NCBI RefSeq assembly: GCF_902706035.1
Contig: NZ_CACSJA010000002.1
Coordinates: forward strand, 62,001-126,000
Direction of reading: 5' to 3'
Length of the DNA stretch: 64,000 nucleotides
From: Pantoea sp. 18069
GTDB taxonomy: Bacteria > Pseudomonadota > Gammaproteobacteria > Burkholderiales > Burkholderiaceae_C
The translations under genes and the position numbers were made by a program. The notes under the pieces are model-generated. The model ran no database searches and had not been told where the DNA came from. It worked only from the letters and a program-made list of their open reading frames with translations. This document shows, in pieces, positions 44,623 to 53,889 of this stretch (within the stretch, counting starts at the first letter, position 1; every line of letters starts with the position of its first letter).

Positions 44623-45822
44623 TCAGCGCAAAAAGCGCTCCGCAAGCTGGCTCCAGAACGCCGCGCCATAGGGCAGGTTGACGTCGTTGAAGTCGTACTT
44701 CGGGTTGTGCAGGCCGCGCCCGCCTTCGGCCGGGCCGTTGCCTATGCGCACCAGCGCGCCCGGGCAGCGCTGCAGCATGTAGGCGAAGTCTTCGCTGCCC
44801 ATGAGGCGCGGAAACTCGCGCTCCACGGCGTCCGCGCCCACCAGATCGGTCGCGACCTGGGCCGCGAGTTCCACTGCGTCGGCATCGTTGACGACTACGG
44901 GGTAGCCTTCTACATAGTCGATTTCCGCGCGGCAGCCATGCCCTTCGGCGACGCCCGTGATCAGCGCGCAGATGCGCTCCTTGAGCAGCGCGCGCATTTC
45001 GGGCGAGAACGAGCGCACGCTGATGCCGATCTCGGCATGGTCCGGAATGACGTTGAGCGCATCGCCCGCACGCAGCCGCCCCACGGTCACCACCGCCGAT
45101 TCCGCGGGGTCGACATTGCGCGCCACCACGGTCTGCAGGCCCGTGACGATGGCCGCGGCCGCGACCAGCGGGTCGACCGCGAGGTGGGGCCTTGCCGCAT
45201 GGCCGCCGACGCCGACGATCTTCACGAACACCCGGTCGCCCGCGGCCATGAAGGCTCCGCTGCGCAGCAGAAAGCGCCCCTGGGCAATGCCGGGATGGTT
45301 GTGCATCGCATAGACCGCGTCGCAGGCAAAGCGCTCGAACAGGCCTTCATCGACCATGGCCTTGCCGCCGCTGTCGAAGCCGCGCTCCTCCGCGGGCTGG
45401 AAGATCAGGTGCAAGGTACCGCTGAAGCGCCGGTGGCGCGCCAGGTACCTGGCCGCGCCCAGCAGCATGGTCATGTGGCCGTCATGGCCGCAGGCGTGCA
45501 TGCGGCCCGCAACGCAGCTCGCGTGTTCGGCGCCCGTCGCTTCCTGGATGGGCAGCGCGTCCATGTCGGCGCGAATTCCCAGTCGCCGCGCGCCGTCGCC
45601 CAGGCGCAGCGTGCCGACCAGGCCCGTGCCGCCTATGCCGCGCGTGACCTCGTAGCCCCATTCCTGCAGCTTGCCGGCGATGAAGTCCGACGTGCCGTGC
45701 TCGGCAAACGCCAGCTCGGGGTTGCGGTGCAGATGGCGGCGTATGGCCACGAGCTCCTGCTCGTAGGGCAGGAACTGGGCTATGCGGGTGTAGGCGCCCG
45801 CGCGTGCGAGGGTGTCGGTCAT
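44623..45822 (-). CDS. M20 family amidohydrolase (hippurate hydrolase-like)
   Basis: The protein has 399 residues from MTDTLARAGAYTRIAQFLPY; its ATG overlaps the Bug stop by three bases. The two-metal site motifs are GRMHACGHDGHM, QPAEERGFDSGGKAMVDEGL and MHNHPG, and LMGSEDFAYML contains the C-terminal Glu. The dimerisation domain lies about 190-310. The family removes acyl groups from N-acyl amino acids such as hippurate or indole-acetyl amino acids. It is coupled with a Bug protein and a divergent LysR, so it probably acts on an imported amide. Confidence 0.93.
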   Translation of the reverse strand: MTDTLARAGAYTRIAQFLPYEQELVAIRRHLHRNPELAFAEHGTSDFIAGKLQEWGYEVTRGIGGTGLVGTLRLGDGARRLGIRADMDALPIQEATGAEHASCVAGRMHACGHDGHMTMLLGAARYLARHRRFSGTLHLIFQPAEERGFDSGGKAMVDEGLFERFACDAVYAMHNHPGIAQGRFLLRSGAFMAAGDRVFVKIVGVGGHAARPHLAVDPLVAAAAIVTGLQTVVARNVDPAESAVVTVGRLRAGDALNVIPDHAEIGISVRSFSPEMRALLKERICALITGVAEGHGCRAEIDYVEGYPVVVNDADAVELAAQVATDLVGADAVEREFPRLMGSEDFAYMLQRCPGALVRIGNGPAEGGRGLHNPKYDFNDVNLPYGAAFWSQLAERFLR

Positions 45823-46802
45823 TCGAGAACGATGTGATTGGCCTTGGCGATGCGTTGGTAGAACCTGATGCGCTCGATGATCTCGGCCTGGTAGGCCTTG
45901 GGCGACACGTCCTCGGGCACCATCATTCCCTTTTCCACCCAGGTGGCGCGGGTCGCGGGGTCCTGCAGCACCTTGCGCATGGCCTGGTACAGGCGCTCGA
46001 CGATGGGCGCGGGCGTGTTGGCGGGCGCGGCCAGGCCGGTCCACGACGTCAGGTTCAGGTCGGGCAGCTTGAGTTCGGCAAACGTGGGCACGTCGGGCAG
46101 CTGGGACACGCGCTGCGGCGCGGCCACGGCCAGCGCGCGCAGCTTGCCATTGCGGATGTTGGCCAGGTTCGACGACAGGTTGTTCCAGGTGAGCTGCACC
46201 TGGCCGGCAAGCAGATCGCTCAGCGCCACGCCCGAGCCGCGGTAGGGGATATGCATCATCGGCAGCCTGGCCTGGTTCTTCATCAGCTCCATGCTCAGGT
46301 GCGAGACCGAGCCCGTGCCGGCGCTCGCGTAGTTCAGCTTGCCGGGGTTGGCCTGGGCGTACTGGACGAGTTCGGCGAACGTGCGCACCGGCAGATCGGC
46401 ATTGACCAGCAGCACGTTGGCCAGGCGGTCGATCAGCGTGATCGGCGCGAAATCCTTGACCGCGTCGTACGGCAGATTCGGGTTCACGGCAGGGTTCACC
46501 ACATGCGTGCTCTGCGACGTGACGATCAGCGTGTAGCCATCGGGCCTGGCCTTGGCCACATGGACCGAACCCATGGCGCCGCCCGCGCCGCCCTTGTTCT
46601 CGACGAGCACGGGAACGCCGAGCTCGCGGCTCAACCGGTCCGCCATCAATCGGCCCGAGTTGTCCACCGAGCCGCCGGGCGTGAAAGGAACGACCAGCGT
46701 GATGGGCTTGGATGGGTATGCGGCCTGGGCGTTCGCAGCCGCCAGCGGGACCAGGGTTCCGGCAGCAGCCAGGCTTACGAATTCGCGTCTGTTGAAGTGC
46801 AT
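45819..46802 (-). CDS. Bug/TctC family periplasmic binding protein
   Basis: The protein has 327 residues from MHFNRREFVSLAAAGTLVPL, a possible twin-Arg signal. The mature part starts near AYPSKPITLVVPFTPGGSVD. It has the Bug loops VENKGGAGGAMGSVHVAKAR and PDGYTLIVTSQST. It overlaps the M20 hydrolase gene and is divergent from the LysR gene, so it is the likely uptake binder for the hydrolase substrate. Confidence 0.94.
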   Translation of the reverse strand: MHFNRREFVSLAAAGTLVPLAAANAQAAYPSKPITLVVPFTPGGSVDNSGRLMADRLSRELGVPVLVENKGGAGGAMGSVHVAKARPDGYTLIVTSQSTHVVNPAVNPNLPYDAVKDFAPITLIDRLANVLLVNADLPVRTFAELVQYAQANPGKLNYASAGTGSVSHLSMELMKNQARLPMMHIPYRGSGVALSDLLAGQVQLTWNNLSSNLANIRNGKLRALAVAAPQRVSQLPDVPTFAELKLPDLNLTSWTGLAAPANTPAPIVERLYQAMRKVLQDPATRATWVEKGMMVPEDVSPKAYQAEIIERIRFYQRIAKANHIVLE

Positions 46803-46877
46803 GTCTTGCCTCGATGAAGAAGGCGCGATATTACGAACGCCGCTCAGCGCCGACAAACGACAATTTCATCAGGGGCG

Positions 46878-46892
46878 ATGACATAATGTAAT
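46878..46892. promoter_or_regulatory. Candidate LysR operator before the amidohydrolase-linked regulator
   Basis: ATGACAT-A-ATGTAAT is an inverted repeat with one mismatch in seven and contains the T-N11-A form of LysR boxes. It lies 9-23 bases before the LysR start and about 80 bases upstream of the divergent Bug gene, so one site could serve both. Confidence 0.5.
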
Positions 46893-46900
46893 CACCCATC

Positions 46901-47836
46901 ATGAAGATCCACTCGCCGTCCCTGGTCGAACTGCATGCCTTTCTGGCGGTCTGCCGCGAAGGCAGTTTCCGCCGTGCGGCCGAGGAACTGTGCGTGACCC
47001 AGGCGGCCGTGAGCCGCGCCGTGCAGCGCCTGGAAGAGCACCTCGCGGGCGGGCGGCTGTTCGAACGCTCGCCGGCAGGCGTGACGCTCACGCCGCGCGG
47101 CGTGCAGCTGCGCAAGCTGACCGAGCGCCATGTGCTGGCGCTCGAGTCGGCGGCCGAGACCATGGGGCGCCAGGCCCAGCCCCAGCGCGTACGGCTCAGC
47201 GTGATTCCCACACTGGCCATCCAGTGGCTGATGCCGCGCCTGCCCGCCTTCAACGAGCGCCACCCCGATATGAACGTCGAGCTGCGCCAGTTCAAGCACG
47301 ACGAGGATTTCACGCGCGACGACGTCGATCTGTGGATAGAGGTCAAGCGCCCGCGCCGGCGCTGGCCCGACCATGTCCAGACGCGTTATCTGCTGGGCCG
47401 CGAACTCATTCCGGTGTGCACGCCGCGCTGGAGCAAGGAGTTTCGCGCGCCGCAGGACCTGCGTCGCGCCACCCTTTTGCACCACACCAACTTCCCCGAC
47501 AACTGGGAGCGCTGGTTTGCCAAGGCCGGCGCGCCCTGCACGCCCACGCTCGGGCCCGGCTTCGATCTCACCATGCACCTGATCGTCGCCGCCAAGGCCG
47601 GAATGGGTGTCGCCGTAGTGCCGGGCTGTCTGGTCGAGCGCGAGTTGCTGCAGGGCGAACTGGTGATGCCGTTCGACATCGATGTGTCGTGCGGCCGCGG
47701 CTACTTCGTCTGCTGGAAACGCGACACACCGGCGTTCACCGCGCGCGACAAGTTTGCGGCCTGGCTCGCCGACCAGGCCCATGCGGAATGGTCGGCCACA
47801 GACGCAGGCGCCGCTGCTGCGAACCAGGGCCCGTGA
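46901..47836 (+). CDS. LysR family regulator (GcvA-like)
   Basis: The protein has 311 residues. The N-terminal DNA-binding domain (LHAFLAVCREGSFRRAAEEL, CVTQAAVSRAVQRLEEHL) is followed by an effector domain with the GcvA-like pattern LSVIPTLAIQWLMPRLPAF. It is divergent from the Bug-M20 hydrolase pair and is followed by an amidase on its own strand. It probably controls both. Confidence 0.92.
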   Translation: MKIHSPSLVELHAFLAVCREGSFRRAAEELCVTQAAVSRAVQRLEEHLAGGRLFERSPAGVTLTPRGVQLRKLTERHVLALESAAETMGRQAQPQRVRLSVIPTLAIQWLMPRLPAFNERHPDMNVELRQFKHDEDFTRDDVDLWIEVKRPRRRWPDHVQTRYLLGRELIPVCTPRWSKEFRAPQDLRRATLLHHTNFPDNWERWFAKAGAPCTPTLGPGFDLTMHLIVAAKAGMGVAVVPGCLVERELLQGELVMPFDIDVSCGRGYFVCWKRDTPAFTARDKFAAWLADQAHAEWSATDAGAAAANQGP

Positions 47837-47902
47837 ATCGGCCCCGCACCCCGGCGCTCGCCGCGCCGTCCTGCCCGAAATCGCCTGATAGAGTCGCAGC
47901 CC

Positions 47903-49213
47903 ATGCACATGACTTCCGTAGAACGTACCCACCAGGCCCTGCGCGCCATTGCCGATGCCGGCGATGAAGGCGCACGCATTTTCACCCAGGTCTACCGCGC
48001 GCCGGCGCTGGCGGCCGCGGCCGCCGCGGATGCACGCGCCGCGGCCGGCATCACGCTCGGCCCGCTCGATGGCCGCATCGTCTCGATCAAGGACTTGTTC
48101 GACGTCGCCGGCGAAGCGACCACGGCCGGCTCCAAGGTGCTGCGCGATGCGCCGCCCGCCGCCCGGGACGCGGTGATCGTTCAGCGCCTGCGGGCCGCGG
48201 GCGCGATCCTCATCGGCAAGACCAACATGACCGAGTTCGCTTTCTCCGGCATAGGCATCAACCCCCACTACGGCACGCCGGGCAATGCCCGTGACGTGAC
48301 GCGCATTCCAGGCGGCTCCTCGGCAGGCGCGGGTGTGGCGGTGGCACGCGGCATGTGCGAGATCGCCATTGGTTCGGACACCGGCGGCTCGGTGCGCATT
48401 CCTTCGGCATTCAATGGCGTGACCGGCTTCAAGCCGACCCAGGCGCGCGTGAGCCGCGAAGGCGCGTTCCCGCTGTCGTTTTCCCTCGACACCGTGGGCC
48501 CGCTGGCGGGCGACGTGACCGACTGCGCCCGGACCGACGCCGTGCTGTCGGGCCAGCCATGGACGCCGCTGGCCGCGCGTGCCGTGGCCGGGCTGCGCGT
48601 GGGCGTGCCCCGTGGCCTGCTGTTCACCCAGACCGATGAACAGGTGCTTGGCGCGTTCGAGACGGCCGTCGCCGCGCTGAGGAATGCCCAGGCGCGCGTC
48701 AGCGACGTGGCACTGGACGAACTTCTGGGCGCGCCCTTTCGCCTGCAGGAAAAAGGCACGCTGATCGCGGCCGAAGCCGCGCACATCCATGGCGCGCTGC
48801 TCGCCGCGGGCAAGGAAAGCGAGCTCGATGCGCTGGTGCTGTCGCGGGTTCGCCGCGGCGAGACCATTGCGGCCTCGCACTACGTTGCCGTTCAGCAGGC
48901 GCGTGCGCAACTGCTGCCCGCGCTCGATGCCGCGATCGCCGACTTCGACATTCTGCTGCTGCCCACGGTGCCGGTGATCGCACCGTCGATCGCCAGCCTG
49001 GACGACGAGGACATGTTCCACCGCACCAACATGCTGGTGCTGCGCAACCCTTCGGTGTTCAACTTCTACGACCTGCCCGCGGTCTCGCTGCCGCTGCCGC
49101 GCCAGAGCGGCGAAATGCCCGTGGGCTGGATGCTGGTGGGCAAGCGCCACGGTGACCGCGAGCTGCTCGCCGTGGCTGCGGCGCTGGAGCAGTTCCTGCA
49201 CACGCTGGGCTGA
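47903..49213 (+). CDS. Amidase signature family enzyme
   Basis: The protein has 436 residues (a start at the next Met, 47909, is equally good). The Ser-cisSer-Lys triad is visible: Lys63 (VSIKDLFDV), Ser139 (IPGGSSAGAG) and Ser163 (GSDTGGSVRIPS). It hydrolyses amide bonds in the cytoplasm. Next to an M20 amidohydrolase, a Bug protein and LysR, it probably takes part in degradation of an amide or ureido compound. AtzF-like or biuret-type activity is possible but not shown. Confidence 0.9.
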   Translation: MHMTSVERTHQALRAIADAGDEGARIFTQVYRAPALAAAAAADARAAAGITLGPLDGRIVSIKDLFDVAGEATTAGSKVLRDAPPAARDAVIVQRLRAAGAILIGKTNMTEFAFSGIGINPHYGTPGNARDVTRIPGGSSAGAGVAVARGMCEIAIGSDTGGSVRIPSAFNGVTGFKPTQARVSREGAFPLSFSLDTVGPLAGDVTDCARTDAVLSGQPWTPLAARAVAGLRVGVPRGLLFTQTDEQVLGAFETAVAALRNAQARVSDVALDELLGAPFRLQEKGTLIAAEAAHIHGALLAAGKESELDALVLSRVRRGETIAASHYVAVQQARAQLLPALDAAIADFDILLLPTVPVIAPSIASLDDEDMFHRTNMLVLRNPSVFNFYDLPAVSLPLPRQSGEMPVGWMLVGKRHGDRELLAVAAALEQFLHTLG

Positions 49214-49234
49214 AAGGCGCAGCGCGCGCCGCCG

Positions 49235-50443
49235 TCAGCCCTCGACCGGCTGCATGTTTTCGAACGCCTGGGCAAGGTCGGCGATCAGGTCGCGCGGGTC
49301 TTCCAGGCCGATATGCAGGCGAACCACCGGGCCGCGCGCGCGCCAGTCCGTGACGCTGCGGGCCTGGTCCATGTGGGCCGCGGTCACCAGGCTTTCATAA
49401 CCGCCCCAGGACGCGCCCAGTCCGAACAGTTGCAGGCCATCAATGAAGCGGTCCACCGCTGCACTCGAGGTGCCTGGCGCTAGTTCGATCGAGAGCAGGC
49501 CATTCGTTCCCTGGCAGTCGCGCAGCCACAGCGCATGCCCCGGATGCGACGGCAGCGCCGGGCAGAACACCGTGCGGACCGCGGGATGGGACTGCAGCCA
49601 GTGCGCGACCTGCAGCGCATGCGCCTCATGCATCTTGAGGCGCGCGGCAAGCGAACGCATGCCGCGCAGCACCAGCCAGGCGTCGTCGGGGCTGACTGTC
49701 ATGCCGAACGCATCGCAGCGCGCGGCGAGCGCGCCCCACGCTGCGCGCGTCGTCGCCACCGTGCCCATCATCACATCGGAATGGCCCGACAGGTATTTGG
49801 TCGCAGCCATGACGGACACGTCGGCGCCCAGCGTCAACGGCCGGTACTGGCAGCCCGAGCCCCAGGTGTTGTCCGCCACGACCAGCGCGCCGTGCGCATG
49901 GGCGATGGCGGCCAGCGCGGGCAGATCGCACATTTCATAGACCAGCGAGCCGGGACACTCGGCATACACCATGCGGGTGTTGGGCCGCAGTTTGGCCTGC
50001 AGATCGCTGCCGTCCGCGGCAAAGAAGCTGTACTCGATGCCATAGGGCTGCAGGAACTGCTGCGTCAGATGCCGCACGGGCTGATAGGCACTGTCGGTCA
50101 GCAGCACATGATCGCCGGGCTGGAGGTAACTCAGCAGCGTCATGCCAATGGCTGCGAGCCCGGTGGGCAGCAGCCGCGTGCGGTAGGCGCCTTCGAGCTC
50201 ACTGACCGCGTCTTCCAGCGCGAACGTGGTGGGCGTGCCGCGCGCGCCGTAGCTGAAGACCCGGTCATGCTCGCGCGCGGCGCGCATCTGGCGCTGGTGC
50301 TGCGTGTTGTCGAACGTCACGGTGCTCGCACGGACCAGCGGCGGATTGACCGCGGTGCCGCCCGTGTAGGCAGGGTTCCTGCCGGCTCTGAGCAGCCGGG
50401 TGCGCAGTCCTGCATCCGGAAAAGAGTTGCTGTCGGTCGTCAT
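49235..50443 (-). CDS. PLP-dependent C-S lyase (cystathionine beta-lyase-like)
   Basis: The protein has 402 residues in the Cys/Met metabolism PLP family. The PLP Lys lies in MAATKYLSGHSDVMMG, with the upstream Asp in LVVADNTWGSGCQYRPLTLG. The phosphate region and YSYGARGTPTTFALEDAVSE are typical of MetC. In the operon with a Bug protein, a rhodanese and a thiol dioxygenase, it probably splits a thioether or cysteine derivative to a thiol or H2S rather than serving methionine biosynthesis. Confidence 0.9.
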   Translation of the reverse strand: MTTDSNSFPDAGLRTRLLRAGRNPAYTGGTAVNPPLVRASTVTFDNTQHQRQMRAAREHDRVFSYGARGTPTTFALEDAVSELEGAYRTRLLPTGLAAIGMTLLSYLQPGDHVLLTDSAYQPVRHLTQQFLQPYGIEYSFFAADGSDLQAKLRPNTRMVYAECPGSLVYEMCDLPALAAIAHAHGALVVADNTWGSGCQYRPLTLGADVSVMAATKYLSGHSDVMMGTVATTRAAWGALAARCDAFGMTVSPDDAWLVLRGMRSLAARLKMHEAHALQVAHWLQSHPAVRTVFCPALPSHPGHALWLRDCQGTNGLLSIELAPGTSSAAVDRFIDGLQLFGLGASWGGYESLVTAAHMDQARSVTDWRARGPVVRLHIGLEDPRDLIADLAQAFENMQPVEG

Positions 50444-50515
50444 GGTATGCGTGAAAAGTGCAGTTCCGCCCGGCGCGCGCGTCGCGCTGGCTGGCCAGGC
50501 GGTCCGCGTTGCAGG

Positions 50516-51508
50516 TCAATCCACTTTGGCGCCGGACAGCTTGACGAGCTTGCTCCAGCGCTCCACGTCCTGGCGCAGCTGCGCCGCGAACGCTTCGGGC
50601 GTGCTTGCCACGACTTCGCTGCCGCCTTCCACGACCATGCGCGTGACTTCGGGCGTGCGCAACGTGCGGACAATGGATTCATTCAAGTAGGCCACGCGTT
50701 CGGGCGAAGTGCCTGCGGGCGCAAAAAACCCATACCAGTCCTCGAAGTGGGTGTCGCGGTAGCCCATTTCCTCCAGCGTCGGAACCTTGGCGAAGACGCC
50801 TATGCGCCGCGGGCTGGTCACGGCCAGCGCGCGGATCTGCCCCGCCTGGATCATGCTGCCGACCGAGGAAGTGGAGGTGATCATCACATCGACCTGCTGC
50901 CCCAGCAAATCATTAAGCGCCGGGCCCGCGCCCTTGTAGGGCACATGGGTCATGGAGACACCGTTTTCCTTGGCGAGCACCACGCCCACCAGATGCGACA
51001 GCGTTCCGTTGCCGGGCGTGGCAAAAGTGATCTTGCCCGGATCGCTCTTGGTGCGTGCGGCCAGGTCCGCAAAGCTCTTGATGGGCGAGGAAGCCGCCAC
51101 CACGATGGCGATGGGCGCGGCATTGATCTGCGTGACCGGCACAAAGCTCTTGAGCGAATCGAAGCCCGGCGACTTGTACAGCGATGGATTCACCGCGAGC
51201 AGCGACACCTGGCCCGTGAGCAGGGTATAGCCATCGGGCTTGGCTTCGGCCACCGCGCGCGCGCCGATATTGCCGCCCGCCCCGCCCCGGTTCTCGACCA
51301 CCGAAGGCTGGCCCGTGGCGTCGGTCAGGCGCGCGGTCACCCAGCGGGTGCTCGCATCATTGCCGCCGCCCGGAGGAAACGGCGAAATGAAGCGTATGGG
51401 CTGATCGGGAAAGCCGTTGCGCTTGGCCAGCGGCTCGGCCGCGGCCAGCGAAACCAGCCCCACCAAGGTGGAAGCCAGCACTTTCTTCAAGGATGCGATT
51501 CGGGTCAT
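50516..51508 (-). CDS. Bug/TctC family periplasmic binding protein
   Basis: The protein has 330 residues with an N-terminal signal (LKKVLASTLVGLVSLAAAEP). Bug motifs DQPIRFISPFPPGGGNDAST, VENRGGAGGNIGARAVAEAK and PDGYTLLTGQVS are clear. It lies between the C-S lyase and rhodanese genes on the same strand, so its ligand is probably a sulfur-containing carboxylate. Confidence 0.93.
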   Translation of the reverse strand: MTRIASLKKVLASTLVGLVSLAAAEPLAKRNGFPDQPIRFISPFPPGGGNDASTRWVTARLTDATGQPSVVENRGGAGGNIGARAVAEAKPDGYTLLTGQVSLLAVNPSLYKSPGFDSLKSFVPVTQINAAPIAIVVAASSPIKSFADLAARTKSDPGKITFATPGNGTLSHLVGVVLAKENGVSMTHVPYKGAGPALNDLLGQQVDVMITSTSSVGSMIQAGQIRALAVTSPRRIGVFAKVPTLEEMGYRDTHFEDWYGFFAPAGTSPERVAYLNESIVRTLRTPEVTRMVVEGGSEVVASTPEAFAAQLRQDVERWSKLVKLSGAKVD

Positions 51509-51534
51509 GATCTTGTCTCCTGGTTATGGATCGG

Positions 51535-53109
51535 TTAGGCGTGTTCCGCCGCTGTCTGAGGCAGCTTGAAGGCGGAGCGCTCGAGCGCGTCGAGCTGTGG
51601 CAGCAGGCCGGTTTCCCAGGCCAGGTACTGCCGGGCAGCTTCCTTGTTGCCGTCGTGCCGGTCGTGCACGAAGAACAGATAGTCGATGCACTGGGCATCC
51701 ATGGGGCGGTCGGCCGCACTGTGTACCGGCAGTCCGGCCTGCTTCCAGGCCGCCATGCCGCCTTGCAGCAGCGACGGCGTGCGTGGCAGTTCCAGCGCGG
51801 CCCATTGGGCGAGCAAGGGCTCGTCGGCGATCAGCACCACAGGACGGGTTTCGGCGCACAGATCGCGCGCCAGATGCGGGCGTATGGACCATTGCGCGCC
51901 GGGCACATGGCCGGCGCGGTAGGCCATGCTGGGACGCAGATCGACCAGCGCGACCTCGCCCTGCTGCAGGCGCTGCGCGAGTTCCTGCGCGCTGATTTCG
52001 GGCAAGGCGGACGGCCGTGCCGCGGCGCGCAGGTCCAGCGCCAGCCCGCTGTGCAGTCCGTCCTGCAGAACACTGGCGTCATGCCCCATCTGCCGCAGCC
52101 AGCTGGCCACCACGGGAGCGCGCACGCCGTCGCTGTCGAACAGCACCAGCCGCGCACCGCGCACGCCCACGTATTGGTCGCCCGCCTGCATCAGCTGGCC
52201 GCCGGGCGTGTGCTGCGCGCCCGGCAGGGAGCCGGCCTCGAATTCCTCGGGCGTGCGCACATCGCAGAGAAACAGGCTGCGCTCGCCATCGGCGGCCCAG
52301 GCCTGCACCGTGGCGGCGTCGACATGGGGCACTTCGAAGCGCCGAGCCAACTGCCGCGCCGGGGCCAGCAGCGCCTGGCCGCCGGACTCCGCGCCATAGC
52401 GGCGCGCGCCGCCATGTTCGAGCGCGTAATCCGCGAGATACCAGCCTTGCGTGCCGTTTTCCAGCGCGAACACCGGGTTGGGAAGGCCCAGGTTGATCAG
52501 CGTCTGCGCCCCCATGATGGAGCGCGTGCGGCCTGCGCAGTTGATGACGATGGGCGTGCGCTCGTCGGGCACCAGGCTGCGAATGCGGTAGGCGAGTTCG
52601 CCATTCGGGCAGCACAGCGCGCCGGGAATGTTCATCTTGTGGAACTCCGCCACGGGCCGGCCGTCGAGCACCACCAGCGGCTCGCCCGCAGCCTGTCTGG
52701 CCGCGAGCTGCTGCGCCGTGATGCGCGGCGTGCCATAGGCATGCTCGACCAGCTCGCCGAAAGTCTTCGACGGCAGATTGACCCCCGCAAACAGCCGGTA
52801 GCCGGCCGCGGTCCAGGCATGCGTTCCGCCTTCGAGAACGGCCACCTGGCTGTAGCCCAGTGCCGCGAGACGCGCGGCGGCGCGCTCGGCCACCCCGTCG
52901 GCGTCGCCGCTGTCGTAGACCACGGTGCGCACGCCCTGGCGCGGCACCAGGCGCGGCAGATCCACTTCCAGCCGGCTCAACGGCAAGGGCGTCGCGTAGA
53001 AAAGATGGGCCTCACCATACTGGCCGTGTTCACGCACGTCGAGCAGCGCGATCTCCCGGCCATCATGCAGCCAGGACTTCAGAAGGGGAGCGGTGACGTA
53101 TTCAATCAT
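51535..53109 (-). CDS. Four-domain rhodanese-like sulfurtransferase
   Basis: The protein has 524 residues from MIEYVTAPLLKSWLHDGREI. Four rhodanese repeats lie at about 1-120, 130-250, 275-375 and 390-475. Only the second has the active-site Cys loop (VINCAGRTRSIMG). The first (VYDSGDADGV), third (LFDSDGVRAP) and fourth (LIADEPLLAQ) have no Cys and look structural or regulatory. The C-terminal part contains MDAQCIDYLFFVHDRHDGNK, a conserved tail of this multidomain family. It should transfer sulfane sulfur, fitting the C-S lyase and thiol dioxygenase on either side. Confidence 0.93.
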   Translation of the reverse strand: MIEYVTAPLLKSWLHDGREIALLDVREHGQYGEAHLFYATPLPLSRLEVDLPRLVPRQGVRTVVYDSGDADGVAERAAARLAALGYSQVAVLEGGTHAWTAAGYRLFAGVNLPSKTFGELVEHAYGTPRITAQQLAARQAAGEPLVVLDGRPVAEFHKMNIPGALCCPNGELAYRIRSLVPDERTPIVINCAGRTRSIMGAQTLINLGLPNPVFALENGTQGWYLADYALEHGGARRYGAESGGQALLAPARQLARRFEVPHVDAATVQAWAADGERSLFLCDVRTPEEFEAGSLPGAQHTPGGQLMQAGDQYVGVRGARLVLFDSDGVRAPVVASWLRQMGHDASVLQDGLHSGLALDLRAAARPSALPEISAQELAQRLQQGEVALVDLRPSMAYRAGHVPGAQWSIRPHLARDLCAETRPVVLIADEPLLAQWAALELPRTPSLLQGGMAAWKQAGLPVHSAADRPMDAQCIDYLFFVHDRHDGNKEAARQYLAWETGLLPQLDALERSAFKLPQTAAEHA

Positions 53110-53202
53110 TGCGGATTTCGGGAAATTTGGACAACACCGCTCCCGTGCGCCTTCAAGGCACACAGCTGGAAATGCAGGGAATGCGGGGGAGGAAGCGGGT
53201 TC

Positions 53203-53793
53203 TCAGCGGCGCGTCTGAACGCCGATTCCCATGGTCTGGCAGGTACCGGCTTCGAGGTCATAGCTGGTGCGCTCATTGAGCGTTTCCAGCGCCCGACCGT
53301 ACATGTGCAGATGGCGTATGACCTGATCGCCACGGATTTCCACCGCGTGGATATCTTCGGGCATCAGCGCAATGCCCTGGCCGGGAGCGACCACCACCAG
53401 ATCAGTTTCGCGCAGCGTGCCCTTGCCCGCAACGCTGCCGTCATCCGTGCGCTCGTAGACGCGGTTGTGCTCCGTGCCCTCGGCGGCGGCAATGCAGGCC
53501 CAGGTGGTGTGGTTGTGCGGCACGATGCGCTTGCCGGGGCGCATCACATTGAGATAGAGCGCATAGCTCTGGTCCGGGTCCTCGGCGATGAGGTAGCGCG
53601 CCTGGTGCTCGCCCACTTCGGGCGCGGGGTAGTCGGCCTGCTGCCACAACGCCGTCTGGCCAGCCAGGCCCGTGAGCGCCTGCAGCACCGTTTCCAGACT
53701 CTTGCGGTTCACGGGCTCGGCGCCGATCGCGTTTTTCATCACGTCAATGGCCTGGGTCACGGCCTGCTGGCGTTGTTCTGTCATCGTGTTCAT
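53203..53793 (-). CDS. Cysteine dioxygenase family thiol dioxygenase
   Basis: This is a 196-residue cupin from [20 protein letters not shown]. The iron ligands His93 and His95 ([10 protein letters not shown]) and His149 (PEDIHAVEI) are present. It adds O2 to a thiol to give a sulfinate; candidates are cysteine, 3-mercaptopropionate and mercaptosuccinate. It is the first gene of the sulfur operon and is divergent from a LysR gene. The family cannot be assigned to one substrate from sequence alone. Confidence 0.9.
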   Translation of the reverse strand: MNTMTEQRQQAVTQAIDVMKNAIGAEPVNRKSLETVLQALTGLAGQTALWQQADYPAPEVGEHQARYLIAEDPDQSYALYLNVMRPGKRIVPHNHTTWACIAAAEGTEHNRVYERTDDGSVAGKGTLRETDLVVVAPGQGIALMPEDIHAVEIRGDQVIRHLHMYGRALETLNERTSYDLEAGTCQTMGIGVQTRR

Positions 53794-53871
53794 AGAATGC
53801 CTCTTCAAATCGGTACAGGCCACTGTAGTCAAGCACCGCCAAGGAAACAATCCAAGTCCGCCCAACGAACA

Positions 53872-53888
53872 CTTCAATAAAATTAAAG
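53872..53888. promoter_or_regulatory. Candidate LysR operator of the sulfur cluster
   Basis: CTTCAATAAAATTAAAG is a 17-base dyad with one mismatched pair, ending one base before the LysR ATG. The divergent thiol dioxygenase gene starts 79 bases away. Binding here could repress the regulator and set up activation of the operon. Confidence 0.5.
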
Positions 53889-53889
53889 T

